Source: Promineifilum sp. (GTDB lineage Bacteria; Chloroflexota; Anaerolineae; Promineifilales; Promineifilaceae). From it: 64,000 bases of DNA. The notes under the pieces are model-generated. The model did not search any database and was not told the origin of the DNA. It saw nothing but the letters and a program-made list of their open reading frames with translations. A program made the translations under genes and the position numbers. Position 1 is the stretch's first letter. Each line of letters opens with the position of its first letter. This document shows positions 50,307-58,878 of this stretch, piece by piece. The DNA is taken from the NCBI GenBank assembly GCA_020634335.1, contig JACKBY010000001.1, positions 248,001 to 312,000 of the forward strand, read 5' to 3'.

Positions 50307-51755
50307 ATGAAAAGCTCGGACTTCAAACGACTGACCCCCTATCTTTACGAAATCCCGGCCACCTACCGGGCCGACATGCGGGTGCCGGCCCGTTTCTATG
50401 CCGACGCCGAACTGCTGCAACAGGCGTTGGGCGACAAGAGCCTGGACCAGCTAGCCAACAGCGCGACCCTGCCCGGCATCGTTGCCTATGCCCTAGCCAT
50501 GCCCGACATCCACCAGGGCTACGGCTTTCCCATCGGCGGGGTGGTCGCCACTCGCGTGCCCGACGGGGTCATCTCGCCCGGCGGCGTTGGCTATGACATC
50601 AACTGCGGCGTGCGCCTGCTGGGCACGCGCCTGAGTCGGGACGATGTTACCCCGTGGCTGGACGAGCTCGCCAATCAGCTCCAGCGCAACTGCCCACACG
50701 GCGTCGGCCGTGGCGGGGAATTCGCGCTAAACCGCCGGCAACTCGCAGATGTGGTGCGCCAAGGCGCGCGGTGGGCGTTGGCGCAAGGCTATGCAACCAA
50801 GACCGACCTGGAGCGCACCGAAGAGGGCGGTTGCATTGCCGGGGCCGATCCGACCAAGATCAGCGACCGCGCCTACGAACGCGCCCAGGATCAGCTCGGC
50901 ACGCTCGGTTCGGGCAATCACTTTATCGAAGTTGACGTAGTCGACGAGATATTTGACGAGACGGCCGCAGATCGCATGGGTCTTTTCCCCGGCCAGATCG
51001 TGGCCCAGATTCACTGCGGTTCACGCGGCTTCGGCCATCAGGTGTGCACCGACTACGTGGCTCGCTTCCAGCGTGTCGTTCACCAATACGGCATCGAGTT
51101 ACCGGATCGCGAACTGGTCTGCGCGCCGCTGAGCAGCCCCGAAGGGCAGGACTATCTGGCGGCCATGAAAGGCGCGGCCAATTTCGCTTTTGCCAATCGC
51201 CAGTTGTTGACCCATCTCATTCGCCGCAGCTTTGAGGACGCGCTGGCTGGCAAGGTCGATGATTTTAGCGTCTATCAAATCTACGATATCGCCCATAATA
51301 TGGCCAAGATCGAGGAGCATGAGGTGGACGGCCGCCGCGTGCGCGTTTGCGTTCATCGCAAGGGGGCCACGCGCGCCTTCGGCCCCGGCTCGCCGGTCTT
51401 GCCCGACATTTACCGCGACATCGGCCAGCCGGTTTTAGTTCCCGGGTCAATGGGCACGGCCAGTTGGGTGCTGGTGGGCACAGAAGGTTCGATGGCCCAG
51501 AGCTTCGGCTCCACCTGCCACGGCGCAGGGCGCACGATGAGCCGCTCGCGCGCCAAGAAAGAAGTGCGCGGCAACGAATTGCGCCGGGAGCTGGAGGCGC
51601 AAGGCATCCATGTCCGCGCTGGAAGTCTGTCCGGCCTGGCCGAGGAAGCGCCGCGAGCCTACAAGGATGTGGATCGGGTGATCGAGATCGTCCACGGGGC
51701 GGGAATCGCCCGCAAGGTGGCCCGCATCGTGCCCGTGGCCGTGGTGAAGGGGTAG
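50307..51755 (+). CDS. rtcB: RtcB RNA-splicing/repair ligase
   Basis: 482 aa. Metal-site motif ISPGGVGYDINCGVRLL (Cys100), HCGSRGFGHQV, GTLGSGNHFIEV, GSMGTASWVLVG, and the guanylylated histidine in STCHGAGRTMSRSRA (His405). It joins 2',3'-cyclic phosphate or 3'-phosphate ends to 5'-OH RNA ends using GTP and Mn2+, repairing cleaved tRNAs or other RNAs. A GAGGTAAGG ribosome site precedes it. It pairs with archease in the classic arrangement. Confidence 0.97.
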   Translation: MKSSDFKRLTPYLYEIPATYRADMRVPARFYADAELLQQALGDKSLDQLANSATLPGIVAYALAMPDIHQGYGFPIGGVVATRVPDGVISPGGVGYDINCGVRLLGTRLSRDDVTPWLDELANQLQRNCPHGVGRGGEFALNRRQLADVVRQGARWALAQGYATKTDLERTEEGGCIAGADPTKISDRAYERAQDQLGTLGSGNHFIEVDVVDEIFDETAADRMGLFPGQIVAQIHCGSRGFGHQVCTDYVARFQRVVHQYGIELPDRELVCAPLSSPEGQDYLAAMKGAANFAFANRQLLTHLIRRSFEDALAGKVDDFSVYQIYDIAHNMAKIEEHEVDGRRVRVCVHRKGATRAFGPGSPVLPDIYRDIGQPVLVPGSMGTASWVLVGTEGSMAQSFGSTCHGAGRTMSRSRAKKEVRGNELRRELEAQGIHVRAGSLSGLAEEAPRAYKDVDRVIEIVHGAGIARKVARIVPVAVVKG

Positions 51756-51760
51756 AGCTT

Positions 51761-52897
51761 ATGACCCCCGGCGGCAACCCATTGACCACGGCTCTCTACC
51801 ATGCAGCCCGTTTGCCGTTCCGGTTCAAGGCCAGGCAGACAGTCGCCCCGCCGCGCAAAGCGCTCATCCTGCAACCGTGCTGCCTGGGGCGGGTGATGCA
51901 AACAACGCCCCTGTTGGCCGCGCTCAGCGATGCCTTTCCCGACGCCCGTTTCGACTGGGCCATCAGCGAGTGGGCCTTGCAGGCCGTCAGCAGCAACCCG
52001 CGCATCACACGCACGATCCACAGCGGGGCGGGCGATGTGTCGACCAACAGCCGCGAGGAAATGCAGGCGTTTTTCGAGACGGTGCGCGCTGAAGGCTACG
52101 ATACGTGCTTCATCCCTTCCCGGTCGAGCGAGTTGGCGCGCGTGGCTTGGCAAACGGGCATCCCGCAACGGATCGGGCTAAACGAGGCGGGTCGAGGCTT
52201 CGCGCATACGGTTGCTGTCAGCCCGCCGGCCGGGGAACGACAAGTAGCGCGCCTGTACCTGGCGTTGGCGGCGGCGGCCGGCGTCGACGAGTCCATCCTG
52301 GCCGCGGCCGAGATGGAGTTTCACCCGACCGACAGTGACCGGACGGCGGTGACGCGCTGGCTGGTGGAAGAACTGGATTGGTTGGGCGACCAGCCGTTGC
52401 TGGTGCTGCACCCCGGCGGCGGCGAGAACCCGTCCGAGGCCAACCTGAACAAGCGCTGGCCGGCCCAGCGCTTCGCTCGCCTGACCAATCACCTGACTCG
52501 CAGCCATAATGTGAAGGTCGTGATCGTGGGCACAACCAAGGAGCGCCGGCTGGCCGAAGAGGTGGCGGGGATGATGTCATTTCCCGTGTCCAACCGCGCC
52601 GGCCATTTGGGGTTGGGCGAACTGGGCGCCTTGTGCGAGCTGGCCGGCCTTTACGTGGGCAATGACGTCGGATCGACCTACGTGGCCGCGGCAACCGGCT
52701 GCCCGACCCTGAGTATCTACGGGCCTACCGATCCGAGAGTGTACGCACCCTACATGGTCAACGGACGCGTGAGGACGCTGTGGCGTCCATATGAGGGGGC
52801 GTTCGACTGGGACGCGGGCGTATCGGTCGAAGAAGCGAGCGCCGCAGCCGAGGAGTTGCTGGCCGCGCAGACCCTCCTCAGCAATGGGCGATCATAG
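51761..52897 (+). CDS. Glycosyltransferase family 9 (heptosyltransferase-like)
   Basis: 378 aa from ATG 51761, five bases after the rtcB stop. GT9 hallmarks: ALILQPCCLGRVMQTTPLLA, DWAISEWALQAV, VLHPGGGENPSEANLNKRWP (nucleotide-sugar site) and LYVGNDVGSTYVAAATGCPT then SIYGPTDPRV. The usual KxLGDxxxxxP start is replaced by QPCCLGRVMQTTP. It probably transfers a sugar onto a surface glycan. The link with RNA ligase is positional only. Confidence 0.88.
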   Translation: MTPGGNPLTTALYHAARLPFRFKARQTVAPPRKALILQPCCLGRVMQTTPLLAALSDAFPDARFDWAISEWALQAVSSNPRITRTIHSGAGDVSTNSREEMQAFFETVRAEGYDTCFIPSRSSELARVAWQTGIPQRIGLNEAGRGFAHTVAVSPPAGERQVARLYLALAAAAGVDESILAAAEMEFHPTDSDRTAVTRWLVEELDWLGDQPLLVLHPGGGENPSEANLNKRWPAQRFARLTNHLTRSHNVKVVIVGTTKERRLAEEVAGMMSFPVSNRAGHLGLGELGALCELAGLYVGNDVGSTYVAAATGCPTLSIYGPTDPRVYAPYMVNGRVRTLWRPYEGAFDWDAGVSVEEASAAAEELLAAQTLLSNGRS

Positions 52898-53527
52898 GTC
52901 TTTCAACCGCGTTTCCAGGGCCTTGAGCGCTTCCTCCAGCCGGCTGCTGCGAATGCTGTTCGCTACGTCTCCGTTCGTGCGTTCGAATACGGCCCGCAAG
53001 GCGTCGGTGCGGCGGCGCAATCCGCCGGTGATCTGATCGGCAAAATCGAACGTAACCAGCGTGCTGTAGATGTGGTCCATCGCGTCCAGCAGGCGCTCGG
53101 CCTCTTCCGTCTGCCCGTGGCGCAGCAAATCGAGAATCCGGCGGCGCAGCTCGCTGGCCGCCTCGGCCAGGCCGTTGAGCCAGGTATTCGGCTCGGCTCC
53201 CAAGGCTTCCGGCGGCGGCAGCGGCTGGTTGCGCACCATGGCGTAGACCAGATTGCCCTCGACAAACTCCTTTACCGCGTCCTGCGTGTAGCCGGCGAAG
53301 TACAGTTCGGGGTAGCCGCGCACGCCGCTGACCAGGTCATCGGTGGCCGCGCGCGCCTCGGCCAGGAGCGCTTCGGCGGCCGTCCATTCCTCGCGGTGGA
53401 TGGCCCGAATAGAACGGGCGCACAGGGCGATCAGACTGCGCGAGCGCTTGTAGGCCAGGTCGCGCGCGCCGTCCACCTGCTCCATGTGGCGGCGAATCGC
53501 TTCGGCCGTGTCGTCGAGCTCATCCAT
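52892..53527 (-). CDS. Translin-family RNA-binding protein
   Basis: 211 aa, all alpha-helical. N-terminal MEQVDGARDLAYKRSRSLIA and SIRAIHREEW, then YPELYFAGYTQDAVKEFVEG and LVYAMVRNQPLPPPE match the translin/TRAX fold as seen in archaeal and some bacterial homologues. These bind single-stranded nucleic acid as ring oligomers; TRAX-type members cleave RNA. Acidic residues at the end of helix 4 are present, but catalysis is not certain. Its ATG overlaps the DUF3467 stop by 8 bases. The 3' end overlaps the GT9 gene by 6 bases. Confidence 0.82.
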   Translation of the reverse strand: MDELDDTAEAIRRHMEQVDGARDLAYKRSRSLIALCARSIRAIHREEWTAAEALLAEARAATDDLVSGVRGYPELYFAGYTQDAVKEFVEGNLVYAMVRNQPLPPPEALGAEPNTWLNGLAEAASELRRRILDLLRHGQTEEAERLLDAMDHIYSTLVTFDFADQITGGLRRRTDALRAVFERTNGDVANSIRSSRLEEALKALETRLKDL

Positions 53528-53870
53528 GTTGGGTGCCGTCCTCCTCGTCGCCCTCTTCGGGCGAGCGGAAGAAATTATCGGCGATGTTGGAGTGTGGGGT
53601 CGGCAGCCGGATTTCGCCGAATTGACGCTCGAAGTTTGCCAGATTTTGGCCCAGGGCGGCGTGTAGAAGCTTGGCATGAATCGGGTTCATGACGACGCGG
53701 GCCACGACAGCGCCGCGGGGGGTGCGTGGCAGCACCTGGGCAAAATCGAGGATTACCTCGGCCGGCGTGTAGTTAATGAAGACCAGGTTGGAGTAAGCCG
53801 TCGGCAGCTCCTTGGGCAGATCGATGGTAATGCGAGTTTGCTTGGGTTGTTCGGGGGTGGGTTCGGTCAT
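53520..53870 (-). CDS. DUF3467-domain protein
   Basis: 116 aa. Core pattern: LPTAYSNLVFINYTPAEVILDFAQVLP, AVVARVVMNPIHAKLLHAALGQNLANFE, typical of DUF3467. The tail is acidic (SPEEGDEEDG). The biochemical role is unknown. Coupled to the translin gene, it may belong to the same RNA-related module. Confidence 0.85.
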   Translation of the reverse strand: MTEPTPEQPKQTRITIDLPKELPTAYSNLVFINYTPAEVILDFAQVLPRTPRGAVVARVVMNPIHAKLLHAALGQNLANFERQFGEIRLPTPHSNIADNFFRSPEEGDEEDGTQHG

Positions 53871-53900
53871 GAATAGTTCCTTCCTTTTTTCAGGCTGTGC

Positions 53901-54953
53901 CTAGTGGGTCTCCGTCACTTTGTGGATACCCCTTGGCGAGTCGATGTCGTAATCGCGCGCGTGAGCCAGATGCATAGCCAGTAGTTGGCCCGGCAAGATA
54001 GCCGTGATAGGCGATAGCCATTCCGGCACGGGCGCGGGCAGGGCCAGCGGCACGCGCGCCAGCGCCAGCAGATCGTCGGCGTCGGTGATGGCGACTACCT
54101 CGGCTTGCCTCTCACGCAGGGTACGGGCGAAGTCGGTCATCTCGGCCGCCATGACGCCCGATGGAGCAATGACGATGACCGGGAAGCCGGATTCGATCAT
54201 CGCCAGCGGGCCGTGGAGAAAGTCGGCGCTGCTGTAGGGTTCGACGATGGTGTAAGTCATCTCTTTGAGCTTGAGCGCCGTCTCAAAGGCGGTGGCGTAG
54301 TTGTAGCCGCGGCCGACGACGACACAGCGCTGCATATAACGATAGCGCGGCGCGATGGCGGCCACCGTCTCGTTCATGGACAACGTGTCCGCCACGGCCT
54401 GGGGCAGGGCCAGGAGTGCCTCGCGCGGCCCGGTCGCGCCGCTGAGGGCGACGCTGATCAGGGCGATGGCCGCCAGTTCGGCGGTATAGGTCTTGGTGGC
54501 CGCCACGGCGTGCTCGTCGCCGGCTTGCAGATCGATGACTACGTCGGCCTGATCGGCCAGCGGCGAGGCGGGGCGATTGGTCAGGGCGGCCGTCAATGCG
54601 CCCTGATGCCGGGCCTCAGCCAGCACCGAGACGATGTCGGGGCTTTTGCCGCTTTGGCTGATGCCCAGCACCAGGGCGTTGCCGAAGCGGGGCGGTCGGC
54701 GGTAGATCGAGAACAGGCTGGGCGCGGCCAGCCCCACCGAGAGACCGTTCATGGCCCCCAGCACGTATTGGGCATAGCGCCCGGCGTTGTCGCTGGTGCC
54801 GCGAGCGGCGATGACGACGTGGTCGATGTCCCGGCCGTGGATGAGATCGGCCAGCGCCAGCGCGGTCGCCTCCTCCTTGTCGAGCAGGCGACGCAAAGCG
54901 TCGGGCTGCTCGTGAATCTCGTGGTAAAGGTTTGTGTCGGATAGTGATGTCAT
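53901..54953 (-). CDS. Double-SIS-domain sugar isomerase/deaminase-like protein
   Basis: 350 aa. The first SIS domain has IAARGTSDNAGRYAQYVLG and GISQSGKSPDIVSVL; the second has VVGRGYNYATAFETALKLKE and YSSADFLHGPLAMI. It equals the isomerase half of GlmS without the glutaminase domain, as in AgaS/FrlB/NagB-II proteins. It probably acts on an aminosugar phosphate, in keeping with NagA and the ROK kinase encoded upstream on the same strand. Confidence 0.9.
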   Translation of the reverse strand: MTSLSDTNLYHEIHEQPDALRRLLDKEEATALALADLIHGRDIDHVVIAARGTSDNAGRYAQYVLGAMNGLSVGLAAPSLFSIYRRPPRFGNALVLGISQSGKSPDIVSVLAEARHQGALTAALTNRPASPLADQADVVIDLQAGDEHAVAATKTYTAELAAIALISVALSGATGPREALLALPQAVADTLSMNETVAAIAPRYRYMQRCVVVGRGYNYATAFETALKLKEMTYTIVEPYSSADFLHGPLAMIESGFPVIVIAPSGVMAAEMTDFARTLRERQAEVVAITDADDLLALARVPLALPAPVPEWLSPITAILPGQLLAMHLAHARDYDIDSPRGIHKVTETH

Positions 54954-54977
54954 AGTTAAACAAGGGCCAAGGTAATT

Positions 54978-57452
54978 TCAGCCAGGTTCCAAACCGGGTG
55001 TATCCGGCCCGCTGGGCAGGACGAATTCAGTCGACTGAGAAGTGGATTTCAGGATGCTTTGGAACAATATCGCCGCCGCGCTATAGGCCAGGGTGGCGAC
55101 CACCAGCGTCACGCGAAAACCGGCGTGGATGGACAGGGCCGTCGCCAGCGCCGAACCCAGTACCGATGTGACGCCGTTGATACCCCACAGCCAGGGAACA
55201 ACCGTCGCCTGCCGGCGGCCCACCCAACGGATGCCCGTGGGGAAGGGGATACCCATTAGTAAGCCCAGGCCCGACAGAAGGATAACGGCGACCGCCAGCC
55301 GGGCGGCCAACCCCAATTGCAATGTCTGCTCCAGGACGGCGCTGCTGAACAGCGCGTGGAGCAACAGAAAGATTACCAGCAAGGGGAAAATACGATACAT
55401 CTTGGCGGCGACGGAGTCGATGGGCCAGCGGCCGCTCCACCAACTGCCCAGGCCGCTGAACAGCAGCAGGGAAAACAGGACGACGGCCAGTGAATAGACG
55501 GGCTGCCCCAGATAGACCGTCAGCTTTTGCATCGTCGGGATCTCGATCATCATGAAGGCCAGTCCCAGCGTGCCGAAATAGGCCAGCGTCGCGGTGGAAG
55601 GCCGCGCCAGGTTGCGCCGCCTGGCTCCCAGCCACAACGGAATGAGGATGAACAGGGCGCTGAGCGCGGCCGTGACGCCAATGACGGCGAACAGGATGTA
55701 GATCGCCTCCATGCTGGTGCGATAGACGCCGCTGCCGCTCAGGGCCGGGTCGAGCAGATCGCCGAGCAGGATTAGATTGAAGAAGAACGGCCGGTTGTCC
55801 GAGGCCGGCGAGATGTCGAGGGGGTAGGCGTCGATGAACGCCGCGTGGTCGTCGCCGGCGATAAATTCACCCACCTCTTCAAAGGGTTGTAATCCCGGCG
55901 CATAGATTACCCGGTAGCCGTAAAATTCGGCCACTTCTTGCAGACGGCTCACTTCTTGCGGCGTGAACGGTTGGCGCTTGAAGAGCGTCGTGGAGAGCCC
56001 CTCCGTCTGGGCACGGGCGGGGTCGAGCATGGCAATGACAGCGATGTGCTCGCGGGCGTCGTGAACTCCCGCGGCTTCCCAGCCGGCCAGCCCCGTGGTC
56101 ACCAGGCGCAACGTTTCCGCCGGCCGGCTCGGCAAGTACCAGCGCGAAATGCTGAGGATGCCGTCGTCGCTCAGGTGGTCATAATAGCTGGTGAAGGCTT
56201 CGCGGGTATACAGGCTGTTCTCGGAGAGGGCAAACGCGCCCGAGCCCCCGGCGGCCCAGGTGTCGATGAGGGAGGCCTGAATGACATCATAGCCGCCCGG
56301 ACTGCGGTCGATGTAGCCGCGGGCATCGGCGACGACGGCGTCGACGTCGGGCCGGTCGTACAGATGTCCGGCGAACTCGGCGAACGGGCCTTTGACCGCT
56401 TCGATGACCGCCGGGTTGACCTCGACGGCCGTCACGTGCGGCGCGCCGCTCGCCAGAGCGGCCAGCACGTCGCGCCCGCCGCCGGGGCCGATGACCAGCG
56501 TCTGCGGACTGTCGATCAGGTGGTAGGCGATGGCCGTCAGATCGGTGCGCAGGAACTGCATGGTTGCCAGGTCGCCGTTGAAGCTCTGGATGGGCGTGCC
56601 GGCTACGGCGTCGATGAGCAACAGGGCATGGTCCCATGTGCCGCCGGCGGCGATGGTCTCCTCCCACTTTTGCGAGGAGATGCCCCAGAAAAATGGAAAG
56701 ACTTCCGGCTCGTAGACGGTCACGCGTGAGTGGATATTCCATTTCTCATAGACGATGGGCGGCTCCTCGCCGCCGGCCTTGTTGACCACGATGCGCACCC
56801 AGGGCGACGAAACGTTGCTGACCAGCAAGCCGCCGGTGAGCAGGAGAATCGCCCCGGCGGTGATCAGCCAGCCGCGGCGGTTGTAGATGAACGCCACCGC
56901 CGCCAGGGCCAGGATCAGGCTCAGCAGAAAGAGCGCGTTGACGCCGCCCAGCCGGGCCAGCGCCGCCACACTGACCAGACAGCCCATCGCCCCGCCGATA
57001 AGATCGGCGGCGTAGACCTTGCCGGCCTCGCTGGGCCAGCCGGCCAGCGTCAGGGCCAGCACCGTGCCGGACAGGAAAAACGGAATGGACAGCAGCACGT
57101 AGATGAGCGCCAGCCACCCCAGTTGCTCAAACGAAAAAGCGCCGTCGCGGTTCATCAGCACAGGGCGGAAGGGAATGCGCAGGTAGATGAGGAAGACGAC
57201 GGGCACGGCGACCGCCAGGGCGACTGAGGCGCGGCCGATCCATTTTCGGGCGGTTTCGGCCTCGGTCAGATGCGGGAAAAAGTAGAGCAGCACACCCGCC
57301 GTGGCACTGCCCATCAGGGCCATCGAGATCGCCAGGAAGGCGAAATGGTACCACATCGTGACCGAAAAGATGCGCGTCAGCACGACTTCCAGCGCCAACG
57401 CTCCCATGCTGATGAGAAAAACGCCGATTAACAGGTGTCTTGTGGTTTTCAT
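54978..57452 (-). CDS. Membrane-embedded spermidine synthase-like protein
   Basis: 824 aa. About seven N-terminal helices (residues 8-235), a central Rossmann methyltransferase/aminopropyltransferase-like domain (VIGPGGGRDVLAALASGAP, TAVEVNPAVIEAVKGPF, VVADARGYIDRS) and about seven C-terminal helices. Such fused proteins are annotated as spermidine synthase or MFS-like. True aminopropyl transfer is unproven and no speD is nearby. ATG 57452 starts the first helix region. Confidence 0.82.
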   Translation of the reverse strand: MKTTRHLLIGVFLISMGALALEVVLTRIFSVTMWYHFAFLAISMALMGSATAGVLLYFFPHLTEAETARKWIGRASVALAVAVPVVFLIYLRIPFRPVLMNRDGAFSFEQLGWLALIYVLLSIPFFLSGTVLALTLAGWPSEAGKVYAADLIGGAMGCLVSVAALARLGGVNALFLLSLILALAAVAFIYNRRGWLITAGAILLLTGGLLVSNVSSPWVRIVVNKAGGEEPPIVYEKWNIHSRVTVYEPEVFPFFWGISSQKWEETIAAGGTWDHALLLIDAVAGTPIQSFNGDLATMQFLRTDLTAIAYHLIDSPQTLVIGPGGGRDVLAALASGAPHVTAVEVNPAVIEAVKGPFAEFAGHLYDRPDVDAVVADARGYIDRSPGGYDVIQASLIDTWAAGGSGAFALSENSLYTREAFTSYYDHLSDDGILSISRWYLPSRPAETLRLVTTGLAGWEAAGVHDAREHIAVIAMLDPARAQTEGLSTTLFKRQPFTPQEVSRLQEVAEFYGYRVIYAPGLQPFEEVGEFIAGDDHAAFIDAYPLDISPASDNRPFFFNLILLGDLLDPALSGSGVYRTSMEAIYILFAVIGVTAALSALFILIPLWLGARRRNLARPSTATLAYFGTLGLAFMMIEIPTMQKLTVYLGQPVYSLAVVLFSLLLFSGLGSWWSGRWPIDSVAAKMYRIFPLLVIFLLLHALFSSAVLEQTLQLGLAARLAVAVILLSGLGLLMGIPFPTGIRWVGRRQATVVPWLWGINGVTSVLGSALATALSIHAGFRVTLVVATLAYSAAAILFQSILKSTSQSTEFVLPSGPDTPGLEPG

Positions 57453-57545
57453 CGACTCCCGTCCACACGGAAGCACCCGCTGCTGCCGCGATTGTTATAT
57501 TCCACAGCCGATGTCGTGCCGGCGCGGGATTGGCTGCGCACGTAG

Positions 57546-57574
57546 ATTGTAGCCTTCCCTTTGAGAGTCGTAAA
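57546..57574 (-). promoter_or_regulatory. Promoter candidate for the spermidine-synthase-like gene
   Basis: Minus strand TTTACG (57574-57569), 17 bases, TACAAT (57551-57546), ~90 bases before ATG 57452. Confidence 0.4.
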
Positions 57575-57628
57575 CAATCTCCACGACAAGGAGCTTGTTA
57601 TTAGTTTGCGCAGCTGGGTAAGGGTGAG

Positions 57629-58777
57629 TTACGGTCGTCGATAGAGCGATTCTCCGGCCACCCAGGTCTCGACGACCTCGCCGTCGGCCGTCATCAGTAC
57701 CAAATCGGCCGGCGCGCCCGGCAAGATGTGCCCAACTGTGTGGTCGAGGCCCAGCAACCGCGCGGGCGTTGACGTCACCGTCGCCAGCGTGTCCGGCAGC
57801 GACGCGCCGGTGAAGGCACGAAAGGCGCGCAGGATAACATCGAGCGACAGGATGCAGCCCGCCAAGGTGCCGTCGGGCAGGCGGGCCGAGGCGACATCGA
57901 CTTGCACGCGGAAGTCGCCCAGCAGATACTCGCCGGGATCCATGCCCATGGCCGCCATCGCGTCGGTGACCAGGTTAAGCCGGTCGCGGCCGAGCAGTTG
58001 CCACACCAGCTTTACCAGTGTCGGGTGAACGTGCAGCCCGTCGGGGATGAGACCGACCGTTACGCGCGGATCGGCCAGCGCCGCAGCGGCCAGTCCCGGC
58101 TCCCGATGGTGCAGCGCGGGCATGGCATTGAACAGATGGGTGGCATAGCGCGCGCCGGCATCGAATCCGGCAGCCGACTCGGCCAGAGACGCCATCGAAT
58201 GCCCCGCACTGACGACGACACTTTGCTTTGTCAACATGGCGATGACATCGAGCGCGCTTGGCAGCTCCGGGGCCAGTGTCACCAGGCGGACGAACGTATC
58301 GGGCGACCAATCGGCGACGTCATGGTCGGAGGGCCGGCGCAGGAAGCTGGGATTGTGCGCCCCCTTTTTGGCGGGATTCAGAAACGGCCCTTCCAGATGG
58401 AGGCCCAGCGGCCGCGCCCCGACCCAGCCGGCGGGCGGCCCGTCTCGCAAAACGGCCTGGGCCTGTCGTACGGTCTCCGGTGGCGAAGTGATGATCGTGG
58501 GCAGGAAGCCGGTGACGCCGTAGCGCGGCAGTTGGGCGGCCACGTCCCAGATGGTCGCGGGGTCGGCGGTGAAATCGAGACCGAAGCCACCGTTGACCTG
58601 TAAATCGAGCAACCCGGGTGACAAAAATAGACCCGTCGCATCCTGAGTGGCCGTGCCCGGCGGTAGCGGGCTCGTGGCGTCGCCGATGGCCTGGATGCGG
58701 CCGCCGGCGACGAGTACTAGACCATTTTCAATAACGGCATCGGCAGTGATGATAGAGGCGTGACGAATGGCAAGCAT
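57629..58777 (-). CDS. nagA: N-acetylglucosamine-6-phosphate deacetylase
   Basis: 382 aa from ATG 58777. Amidohydrolase barrel: LSPGLLDLQVNGGFGLDFT, metal/substrate motif LGLHLEGPFLNPAKKGAHN, SAGHSMASLAESAAG, ATHLFNAMPALHHREPG, NLVTDAMAAMGMDPG (catalytic Asp). It removes acetate from GlcNAc-6-P made by import and phosphorylation of GlcNAc. Adjacent hexosaminidase, ROK and SIS genes complete a plausible amino-sugar route. Confidence 0.95.
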   Translation of the reverse strand: MLAIRHASIITADAVIENGLVLVAGGRIQAIGDATSPLPPGTATQDATGLFLSPGLLDLQVNGGFGLDFTADPATIWDVAAQLPRYGVTGFLPTIITSPPETVRQAQAVLRDGPPAGWVGARPLGLHLEGPFLNPAKKGAHNPSFLRRPSDHDVADWSPDTFVRLVTLAPELPSALDVIAMLTKQSVVVSAGHSMASLAESAAGFDAGARYATHLFNAMPALHHREPGLAAAALADPRVTVGLIPDGLHVHPTLVKLVWQLLGRDRLNLVTDAMAAMGMDPGEYLLGDFRVQVDVASARLPDGTLAGCILSLDVILRAFRAFTGASLPDTLATVTSTPARLLGLDHTVGHILPGAPADLVLMTADGEVVETWVAGESLYRRP

Positions 58778-58878
58778 CTTGGTCTTTGGTTCCTGGCTCC
58801 GATCCCTGGTCGGCTTTGTCGCCAATCGAGAATCAGACACGAATGTTACAACGTAATTGGTCCACGTCCTATCCGTGT

